Below, piece by piece: positions 47,901 to 59,700 of a DNA stretch of 64,000 bases. The notes under the pieces are model-generated. The model did not search any database and was not told where the DNA came from. It worked only from the letters and a program-made list of their open reading frames with translations. The position numbers and the translations under genes were made by a program. The DNA is taken from positions 49,900,414 to 49,964,413 of the forward strand of contig OY759261.1 in NCBI GenBank assembly GCA_963662155.1, in the 5' to 3' direction. Every line of letters starts with the position of its first letter. Positions within the stretch are counted from its first letter, which is position 1. This DNA comes from Lamellibrachia columna (lineage: Eukaryota > Annelida > Polychaeta > Sabellida > Siboglinidae).

Positions 47901-50900
47901 TATGGCCGTGTGTGCCTCCCCGACGGTGCACTTTCCAAGGAAAAACAATCTTTGGCTCACAACATTGGTGTACTGCTCCACTATCGTCTCTATTTTTGGT
48001 GACTGCTACATTCTTCTTATATTCCGTGACACAGAGTTATGATTCAACCAGGAGAATACGGAATTGAATTTGGAGGATTAGATACAGTGTGGAATACTGA
48101 TAAGTAGTGTTATTGCGTGTACATTAAACGTAGACGTAGCAAGAGACCTTGTTTAGGCAATATTTGCTGTTAAAATTTAGCCATAGGCAGTAATTTAGGG
48201 TAGTTTATATAATATAGTAGATCTCCGAAGACTCGGTAGCACGAGCGATACATAAGGTTTGTTATGATCAGTTGAGTAGGTAGAGATAAAGCAGCAGGTA
48301 CATAATATTATTATAACTTAATACTTATTAAACACAGAGTACTTGCAGACCTTGTTTTAGGGACACTTGTTAAAAATTAGCCATAGCTAGTAATTCAGGG
48401 TAGTTTGGTTTGTGTTGACACATATTTACCAAAGAACTGATAGGTAAAATTATATACACAATTTTAAACAACTCAACAGCTTTCCTCATCATTGTAAATA
48501 AGACATGATTAATTTTGTTATGTGGCACCTTTTTACATATTGGATGGAATTCAAGCAATACTGTAGCCATGTTGCAACACACTAGCTTAATTACTTTGGC
48601 TTATGTGATTTCGACATATCCCAGAATACGTATCGTCCAATGCACAGCTGTGAAGCTGCCTTAGTATGCATGTAGGCTGATATACTGCTTTCTCTGGATT
48701 ATAAGAAGAGTGTGATACTAGTGTTACTTGGTCTTAGTGCTGCCTTTGATACCGTCGACCATCATTTACTGATCAATCAACTACACAGAAGTGGTGTGCA
48801 CGGCAACGCCATCTGCTGGCTCAAGTCGTACCTTTCACAGCAAACTCAGGCAGTTAAAATTGACGTCATTTCACGAAGTGTTGGTCTAACCTGTGGTGTG
48901 TTGCAGAGCGTGCTTGGACCTCTACTGTTTACAATCTACTGTCTTGGGCTCAATCGTGTTTGAACACCATCAGCTCCGATACCATATGTATGCTGATGAC
49001 ACTCAGTTGTAGCCCATCTTACAACAGCCACTGACCGAATATCACATTGCACCATCGATATGAAAGCATGAATGTTATGTCATAATTTTCTACTTAACGA
49101 GAACAAAACTGAAGCAATCATCATATCCGCAGTGAACAATTGAAAACATGTTCAGCCTTCTGTTGATCAAGTCATTGATGTATGTGGCTGCGCCGCCACA
49201 TCGAAGCCGTGTATCATTGTTGTTCTACTCAATAACACTGTGTCGATGATGAAGAGATAACACCAGATATTTCATTGAACAATTGTGAACATAATAAAGA
49301 GATAACATCAGATATTTCACTGCTGTTGTTTGTGTTGTTTGCCTGCGAGAATGATTTCAAAACCGAAAAACATAGTTTTTTGGGAATTCAAAAAGGGACC
49401 CATATGCAATAAAAACAAATTAGCTTTGTCTTTCTGTTGCTGTTTGGATCTTGTTGCCAATAGATAGTCGAACTAATGAAGTCATGCGTTGTGGTAGCTG
49501 GTTCGAAACACATAGCCACTCAACACGGAAACCTCATTCATCAGCAATTTCTTTTATGCAACAGCTAACCTTATTGAATCTGCTCATCATGAATAAATCC
49601 ATAAACTCAAACAGTTAAAAGAAATATTGGAGAAAACCATTATTAAAAAGCAATATAAAGACATTTAATGTTGAAAGACAGATCAGCTATATGCCACAAA
49701 CAAGTGTATATAGAAATAACAGTTATTATTAATTTGTTAATGCTTAGGGAGTCGCTTTCATAATTTAAAAATAATTATCAATCCTTTTCATAATTTAAAA
49801 ATAATTGTTAATAACATCAGCCTTGACAGGTTTTACCTCGGTACTTTATAGTGAATAAAGTGTAATGATCAAAGAAAACATGTTATATTGCATGTTTTAC
49901 AACAATTATTTCTCGTCCAAAGAGAATACCATTTCTTCTCACTTTCATCTTTGGGAAGTGATAAAAGCTACAAGTGTGACTCTCAACGTGGTGTTTGCAG
50001 TCAATGACAAGACACATCATCAATGAAAAAGCCCATCTAAGAATGTTTGTTGAGAACCAGCGAGTCGGTTGTCATGCCAATGTGACATCACACTTCTGTG
50101 CTCTATATATTGCTCTACAAAAGAGTTAAGTATTGACAGAATATGTGCAACAGATCATTTTTAATTTATATTTAAAAACGTTACTCGTCACATTATTTGT
50201 TTTTGTCACCACCGACATTTGAGTTCCATGATGACGTTATCTAGAACAAACAAAGGGAATCAAGTTTAACTTGATGGACAATCCCTTTTTTTTTGCCCAT
50301 TAATGGGGGGAATCATTATTTTGGGCCTATGCAGCTATAAGAGTTACTAAAACATAACCATTTTAAACTACAATTAAGAAAATCATGTCAATGGTTTAAT
50401 AGGAAAATGCACTTTTGAGGTCTAATGGATTTCAAACAACTTTTAATATTTAAAGTTTCATTACTTTTATTTCAGGGTAACCAGCCACCTTAATTTCACC
50501 TTAGACAGATGGAGCACTCGAAGTGGCTGGAGTGAGACTGACAACATGAAGCATTGGACAGATGGAGGGCTCTAAGTGGCTGGAGAGATTGACAACATGA
50601 AGCGTTGGACAGATGGAGGACTTGAAGTGACTGGAGAGATTGACAACATGAAGCACTGGACAGATGGAGGACTAGAAGTGGCTAGAGAGATTGACAACAT
50701 GAAGCATTGGACAGATGGAGCACTCGAAGTGGCTAGAGAGATTGAAAACATGAAGCATTGGACAGATGGAGCACTCGAAGTGGCTAGAGAGATTGACAAC
50801 ATGAAGCACTGCACAGATGGAGCACTCTAAGTGGCAGGAGAGATTGACAACATGAAGCACTGCACAGATGGAGGACTCTAAGTGGCTGGAGAGATTGACA

Positions 50901-51253
50901 ACATGTAGCGCTGGACAGATGGAGGACTCTAAGTGGCTGGAGAGATTGACAACATGAAGCACTGGACAGATGGAGGACTCTAAGTGGCTGGAGATATTGA
51001 CAACATGAAGCATTGTACAGATGGTGGACTCAAAGTGACTGGAGAGATTGACAATAATAATAATATGAATTTATATAGCGCCTGAGTCCATTTAAAATAA
51101 AATGCTCTCAGGCGCTTTACATAAAATGTGTTACATATGTATATGTAGCTAAGAGAATAAACTGTGTAAAACAGACTAGCTGGTTACAACACATTCTAAA
51201 TTTACACTAAAAAGGAAAAAAATGCATTACAATTATAATACATCTATAATATA

Positions 51254-51316
<63 letters not shown>

Positions 51317-54300
51317 CATTAAAATTATTAATATATCTAGGTATTTAAAAATATGGAAAGTGACATATTCAAATTGTTATACATAGGCGAATTTAAAAAG
51401 ATATGTCTTTAAATGGTTTCTAAAAAAGTTGAGAGTTTTCAGTCGCGTAATGTTTTCAGGCAGGTCTTTCCATAGTATGGCGACGTGTCGACTAAAAGCA
51501 ACGTTCAACATAATGTTACAGTCCGCAGCAGCAGTACAATAAGAAGTGACTTCTCTGTTGATCATAATGTGCGAATTGGCTGATGTTTTTTCACCATATC
51601 ACTGTATGCTGGTTCTGCTCTATTGACCACCTTATACGTGTTGATCTTGAAATGGAGGCGGTGTGGCAGGGTATCTTCTCCCCTGGACATCTTCCCCTCT
51701 AGGGGGGAGATACCTTAGGGTATGCACACATGTATTCTCTTCATCCATCCATCCATGTTCGCTCTTGCGTGTCCGTATGATCAAACGAGCAAACGTTCAA
51801 TTAGTTTCAGCGGAGAACCTTGCAGCAGAGCATTACCGTAGTCCAGGCGCGATGTTACCAGTGCCTGGAACAGAATCTTGCAGGTGTCTGTCGTCAGTGA
51901 TGTATTGCTTGACTTGGCCAATGTTTCGGATATGGTAGAAACATGATTTCGATATTGCATTCACCTGTTTCTCCATGGTCAGCCCGTTGTCCAGTATAAC
52001 ACAGAGATTTCTCACAAATGGTACCACATTAACTTGTGAGGGACACGTTGCTCATGTTGAGTAGTTGGTGCTTGGATGAGAATACAATCAGTTCACTTTT
52101 TTCTCGGTTCAGTTGTAGCATATTCCTGCTAAATAACTGCCTGTGTTTGTTTAAATACATCGCCAATTGGTAGATCAGAGGTGACTGGTGTAAGAAGGTG
52201 AAGTAACATAGAAAGAGTCGAGTGGATGTCAACGTCTGGGAGGAGATGCGGCTAGACTTCCCCCAAATTTAGCGAGACCACCGTGTAATATTGCACTGTT
52301 GTCCTTGCTAATATTTTGTCTGATTATAAGAAAATTGGACGATAACTAATTCTGAAAACTGTCCACTGTAACTGACATCATGTCATTGACATGCTGACCA
52401 AGTTTGGACAAAATCACACACACATCCATCTGTTTTTAAACGCCACCACATGCGATGTTCGTCAATGTTTACATAAATATCTGTGCATACATATGTGTGA
52501 AACAATCAACAGGAAGTTCAACTATGGTCTGACCTCATCTAGAAAGTGACTCACACTCAATTCAGGAACTGTTTTAGTTTACTTAGTTACGTAATACATT
52601 CAAGATATAAAACCATTGTCTGAATTTCTGCTACGGAGTTGATCACTTACATACAGCACCAGTCAACAATTGTTGTAGCTACCACTTGACTGTAATGAAA
52701 CAAATGACCAAATTGTCAAAAGACAAATTAAAGCTATTTCTAATCAGGTTGAGGCACTCATGTGGGTTACTTAAAATATGTTTTACAGATTCGTCTGGCG
52801 TGGTTAGTTTCACCACCAATTCACGCAGACATCAACTGTAGAAGTATTATACAGTAACTAATAAGCCTGTAATACACACACCATATGTTTGACCTCAGAA
52901 TGTAATACATGTATAAGATAATGTATTATGAGTTCGCATACTCCAAAACAAAGTATTTGCTGCATTTAATTAATATTATAAAATTAGCAGAACTTTGCAG
53001 TGACATAATATAGCCATACAGCTATAATCAATTCAGTTTATAAATTAGTTCCATATGATAACACAATACCTTCAAAATATTACAAAAGTATTGAATGAAC
53101 TTATGCAACAGATTTGTTGACTTACCTTCAGCTACAGTCAATCGGGAATCAAGGCCGTGAACTTGTCCTGAAAGAAAGATGATTTTGTGTAAGTGTCAAT
53201 ATTTCTACCAATACTAATTGTACAGTGCATGTAAGTGTAAACCTGTTTTAAAATCAATTTATCCTGGGGAATAAGAAAAAACTTAAAGCAACAGTTAGGC
53301 CTTATTTAGAGTACTGTATACAAGCTTGGAGACCATATCGTAAGAACGATATAGATACGCTTGAAAGAATACAGAGGCGAGCAACTAAAATGATTCTAGA
53401 ACTGAGACCTTAGTTACAAAGAACGACTGAAAGAATGTGGTTTAACAACCCTAGAGACAAGGCGGTTTAGAGGAGAACAAATTGAGGTTTTCAAGATATT
53501 GAATGGGTATGAAAATATTGAATGAAATATTTTTGTCTCACTCAAGAAAGATAATAGAACTAGAGGACATAAGGTAACATTAATAAAGGATCAGTGTAGA
53601 TTGGATATCAGGAAGTACTCGTTTTCACAGAGGACAATCAATAAATGGAACAACTTATTTACAGATTGTGTAACTGCTAGCAGCAGGAATATGTTTAAAA
53701 ACAAGGAGGACGGGTTAGACATAGATTAAAAATGTTGGACTCTCGATATGCCAAGGCTTCCTTGTCCAATTGTCATCTGGGTCTTTGCCTTGGAAGGCAA
53801 TCTTGTTAAACTTATTGAATTGTCAATAAGCTACTCAATAACGCATGGGTGGAATATTATGGTCACAATTTTACACTGGCGACCAGAGAAAGAACTAGTC
53901 ATCCCAGAATTCCTGATGAAGTCTGCCGATAGCAGCCGAAACGTTGAGTAAGTAATAAAAATAGTTATGGTTGAAGAAAATCGTAATTCATACAAATAAG
54001 AAACTCTGTTTTATTTGCATTTAACTTTAATTTGCTGTCAATCATCCAGTGAGTTGGTTTAAGGAAGAATTTGTATCGGGAGTAGCCAAGGAAAGGTAAA
54101 TCTGTGTACCATCTGTGTACAGGTGGTAGTCCAAGTTGTAAGTTTGAATAACTGAGCTGAGTTAACCGTAGTTAATGTGACTCTCATTTTGCTTTGGCCG
54201 CAACTGGGTTTTCATCTGGCCGTAGAAAGTCGTGCATGTTTAATATAGAATTCAGTTCCGCACGTTCCACATCAATGTGGGGAGCAGTGGTCTAATGGTT

Positions 54301-56692
54301 AGAGCACCCGGCTGTCAATCAGGACGGTGGTTCGATTCCACTTCTGCCATTTCAAAGCTTGCCTGTGTCTCTCGGAAGAGACAGTAATAGCTATCTGGTA
54401 TCCATGCCAAGGGAAGTAAAAGATCCCATGCAGGGAAATGGAAAAAACTAAGATGAGTTAGGCTTAGAGATGGACTCACTAACTGCAGAGAAGAACACTC
54501 TTAAATAAGCCCTCGTCATGAGGACTTTGCTGAGTAATTATCCAGATCTAATTCGGTCCAACAATTCAATGTTCGACACCATGCCTTGCCTTTTAACGTC
54601 CATGATCTGCTGTAAGCGGAGCATGTGAAACTGTTCTAGCTATTTGATTTGGCATCTCATTATCACCATATCAACTTGCAACATTAACTGATATGAAACC
54701 AAATGATATGATTAAATAGACTTACGTTCCACTCTCTGTAAGTTCTGCCTTCCTTGTTCTACTTTCAGGTCTGTAGCATGCTGTTTTCCTGAAATAAGGA
54801 TGACTATTTCTACCAATACTAATTGTACAGTGCATGAAAGTGTAAGCCTGTTTTAAAATCAATTTATCCTGGGGAATAAGAAAAAAATTAAAGCAACAGT
54901 TAGGGCCTTTGCCTTGGAAGGCAATCTTGTTAAATGTACATGATAATTTTACAGTGGTTTCATTTGTATCAGAAATAACAATGCATTTAGCAACAACCTG
55001 TCTGTTAACAAACTGATACAATTACACCACATCTCGTCTATCGGGTCTTATAACAAGGTACTGCTACCATGGCAGATACAGCCCATGATTATGGGATTTA
55101 AAATCTTACAAGTGGTAAATGGTGAAACTGGATGATAGTCCCAGGCAATTTATACAACTTATTTGAAGTTTTAGATCTAGTAGTACCAACACATTAAAGC
55201 TGTATCTAATGACAACTGTTGTAGCTGTGTCTTGGCTGAAAGGAAGCAAGTGACCGTATATGCTATTAAAGATATTTCTAATCACGATAATGCACTAACG
55301 TGGGTTACTTAAATTCTGTATTACAAATTTGTCTGGCATGGTTAGTTTAACTATCATGCAGACATCAACTAGAGAAATATTATAATAAGTCTGTAAAACA
55401 TCACTATTTCGTAATACAACTCACATGCACAAATAATGCCTTGAAATATGAGTATTAATACTATTACCAGATCATGTACCACAAAACAAAGTATTTGATG
55501 TATTTCTTGAATATTCCAAAATGGACATAACTTTGCTGTGATACATGTTGTTCATGTACCTACAGCTAGGTTTGTTGATGTTCAAATATATGTAGTGTGT
55601 GAATAGTGTGGATAAGTTAAGTAGTCAATGCAATTGGTTTAATACAGGAGTGTGTAGGCCTGCTTATTCTAAATCATTTAAATTGGCTTCAATTGTTAGA
55701 TCAGGTTAGAATACGACGAAGGTCACGAATATGGTAAAAGCAGCAACAAGTTCGTGAAATATGCTGTCTAAAATTTTAATTAATACCAAAGGTGACTCCA
55801 AAATTCCATGCTGAGACGACTGGTGTGAAATTCTAGCATAGCATAGGTGTTGGGGAAAAACAATCAAGTTTACCTCGCTGCTTTTGTATCCCAATAATAC
55901 GAAACTCTGTTTTATTTGCATTTAACTTTAATTTGCTATTAGTCATCCAGTGTTATCATGGAGACAATCCCTGAGTTTGTTTACGGAGCAATTTGTATCC
56001 GGGGTAGCCAAGGACAGTTTGAATGACATGCCACAGAAGGTTGCCTCCATTCCCCGTCTCTTCCCAGGAAGATCAAGATGAAACAGGACAGCAAGATCCT
56101 ACAAGACGACCTCAACAAACTCCAAGATGAAACAGGACAGCCAGATCCTACAAGACGACCTCAACAAACGCCAAGATGAAACAGGACAGCCAGATCCTAC
56201 AAGACGACCTCAACAAACTCCAAGATGAAACAGGACAGCCAGATCCTACAAGACGACCTAAACAAACTCCAAGATGAAACAGGACAGCCAGATTCTACAA
56301 GACGACCTCAACAAACTCCAAGATGAAACAGGACAGCCAGATCCTACAAGACGACCTCAACAAACTCCAAGATGAAACAGGACAGCCAGATCCTACAAGA
56401 CGACCTAAACAAACTCCAAGAGTGGGAGAAGGACTGGAAGATGTGCTTAAATCAAGCAAGTGTCGAAGTGTATAAAATACAAAATAAAGCTTATATTAAT
56501 GACTTTTCTCACAAAAAAATGAATGTGGATGACGCTGAACTTCATTACCAGTACCAATTAGGTCATTACCAGTACCAGTTAGTTCATTACCAGAACAATA
56601 TGTTAAATCTCCAGAGGCTAACTCAGACTGTTTTGGTTACTTTATTGTAAATTGCTAATGTTCTTGAGCACATGTGTGCGTGTGTGTGTGTA

Positions 56693-56724
<32 letters not shown>

Positions 56725-56745
56725 ATATATATATATATGTATAAT

Positions 56746-56789
<44 letters not shown>

Positions 56790-59700
56790 AAAAAAATTAT
56801 TTTATAAAGACAGTGGTCCCTCGTATAAGGATTCTATCTCAAGAGGCCACCCCTCACCAGAGGCCACCTTGCCATGTAGCAAATAAGCAAGGGGTGCAAG
56901 TTTCATCTTTAATTTACTGCACAAAGAATACATTACCAAATAGTCCAGGAGCATTAGGTAAAAAATGTACCCAACATGGAAATACATAGAACAGGATAGT
57001 TGTGAAATAACATATTGAACGACATATAAAAATTCCCTTAATTTCCCCTGTGTGCATTTGTTACAACGAGGCTAGATAGATAAACTATAATAGACCGTAC
57101 ATAGGCCATTGGGTTAAAATCACTTCCGTTGATGAATTTGCCGTCTAGTCAATGCAACAACATGAAATCTTGACAAAAATATTAGCCATAACATCACAAA
57201 TGACAAAGACAATTTTCACACTGAAAATATCGCTCATTAAAGGGAAAGGTGAATTTTTTTGGTCAACAGTTCAAACGTTTATCAAGTCCACGCCCGACGC
57301 CAGCACAAGAAGTAGCCACTGTTCATCGTCCAGTGGTTACTACTTGTGGTCCTGCAATTACACAATCTTAATATCATTTTTACTAAGTACCTCAACAAAA
57401 AACAAACTGTGGTTGTGTAGCATTGTTGACACAGATTTACCAAAGAACTGAGAGGTAAAATTATATACACAATTTTAAACAACTCAACTGCTTTCCTCGT
57501 CATTGTAAATTAGACATTTAGAATTCATAGTTTCAAACAGTTACTCAGTCCTCTATCAGAGACAAACAATGTTTGTGGACTACAAAATTCTTCCTACTCC
57601 TTTATTCTCACACCCAGCATAGAAACTCAGTTGTCAATTTCTTGAACATATTTTGTGATTTATCAGATGAATGAATCACACCCCCATTCATCTGTTTCAA
57701 TAACACTCAGTGCTATTGGCCACATATTTTCTCCCTTTTGCCATGGTAAAATACAATTCCATTGTCACTTGCTTCTTTATGCCATGTCATTTGTGGCAAA
57801 TATATTATGAACCAAAAAGTGTGTTTAATAATCCAGTCTGGTGTACTGTGTACCCCAAACAGAGTCCCATGCAAATTACTTGCCAAAAGCATTTTTGAAT
57901 GTTATCTTATAAAACAGAAAAACATGGGTGGCCATTTTACTTTTTAAAAGTTTTTATGAGGTTTCAAACTTACCTACCCCATGTGCTTGTATTTTCATTC
58001 GAAATGGTTGCATTAACATTAATAACAAAATCATAGAAATTTATTCATTCAAAAATTCGACAAATATTTAGTCAATATATTGAATATATTTGTAATTACT
58101 GAAATATCGCCCCCACTCTGTAAGGTCGCAAGTGCCTATTTTGTCATAAAATACATACCTTTGATATTGATAAAATTGTAACACCGTAACCAAAATAACT
58201 AGTTTTTTGCCATTGTGACATCCACCTGTGTTACTCCTGGTCATTTTGTATTTATCTGTGGGTGCAGGTATTTATTTCCTGGCCAAAACATTTGCCACCC
58301 TGTTAAGTCACGAGTGCCTTTTTTGTAAAACCCAATCCACCTGTGTTACTCCTGGTCAGTTTGTATTTATCTGTGGGTGCAGGAATTTATTTCCTGGCCA
58401 AAACATTTGCCACCCTGTTAAGTCACGAGTGCCTTTTTTGTAAAACCCAATATACATTAAGATTAAATGGAGGAGGTTTATTCCATCAAGAGCTCAAAAG
58501 TTTTTCATTTCATTATTAACATCAACAAATATCTAACAAGGCTTTAATAATTATTTACGAGTGTTTCACCAATTTTCTCAGCCTTATAATTGAAAAAATC
58601 AGTCATCAAAATAACTGCATGCACAATTTATAGTACTCACTGCAGTGAGAAATGAATTTTCAGTCCATTATTATTTTATGCAACCACTAGCCAAGTTGCC
58701 CATGGTTACGCGGGAGAAAAGGCAGCCACTGCAAGAACTGATGACTCCTTGCACGACCCAGTCAAGTCTTGGTAGGGCAATGGTAATGGCAAAACTTTTG
58801 TTTTGGTAGGGCAATGCCAATGGCAAAACTTCATGTCCTAAAAATAATGTACAACTGCCGGTTTCACAAAGCATTTGTACGGTAAGAAGGTACTTACTTA
58901 CGAGTGAACATTTGACATATATCATATAACTTGGAACAATCGTAGAAAACACGCATAGTATTGCTAACAAATGTACTTAACAACAAACTCCTATTGTTCT
59001 GTAATCTACATCAAACATCCAAAAAAAATTTTACATTCAGAACAGGATAACTTAGTAAACAGAGGTGCAAATATGTTGCATAAATTGAGAGGTCAGGTCG
59101 AGAAGGATATAAAAAATCAACGCTTCTCAATAGCCGGGTACATGGAGCGCCATAGCCGGGTAATTTACCCGGGTCCCGGCTCTTAACAAAAAAACCTGAA
59201 TTTACAAATTTACTGTTTCTGTTGCTTTAGTGATCTGGATAAAAGTCAACAACATCAGTGGTTAACACATGAGCTCTTTATATGCTACAACACACCTCTC
59301 TGTTGCTTCTCAGTGTTCTGTCGCCACTGTTCACCGTCCAGTGGTTGTTGCATGTTGTCCTGCAATTACACAATCTTAATATCATTATTACCAAGTACTT
59401 CAACAAAAAACAAACTGTGGTTGTGTAGCATTGTTGACACAGATTTACCAAAGAACTGAGGTAAAAATTATATACACAATTTTAAACAACTCAACAGCTT
59501 TCCTCTTCATTGTAAATAAGACATAATTAATTTTGTTATGTGGCACCTTTATACATATTGGATAGAATTCAAGCAATACTGTAGCCATGTTGCTTAATTA
59601 CTTTGGCTTATGTAATTTTTACATATTCCAGAATGCTTATCGTCCAATGCACAGCTGTGAAACTGCCTTAGTACGCATGCAGGTTGATATACTGCTTTCT

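Larger units (their letters stand above)
43349..47981 (-). mobile_element. BEL/Pao-type LTR retrotransposon, internal region
   Basis: A nearly complete gag-pol in the order gag-like, zinc knuckles, protease region, RT, RNase H, integrase, broken into at least six frames. I find no clear pair of terminal repeats: 42600-43340 and 48000-48420 do not match, so it is either solo-deleted or the LTRs are too diverged. It sits in the intron between 5' exon 4 and the NACHT exon, in the orientation of the host gene. Confidence 0.9.

Noticed and set aside
50572..51013. Repeat proteins on both strands
   Set aside because: Frames are open because the minisatellite period is 51; no start, splice or family evidence.
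54290..54362. Functional tRNA-Asp gene
   Set aside because: Mismatched stems and a SINE body directly attached.
56808..56875. Another pogo/Tigger-like element end (CAGTGGTCCC)
   Set aside because: The resemblance to a TIR end is suggestive, but I found no matching opposite end, so it is not called.
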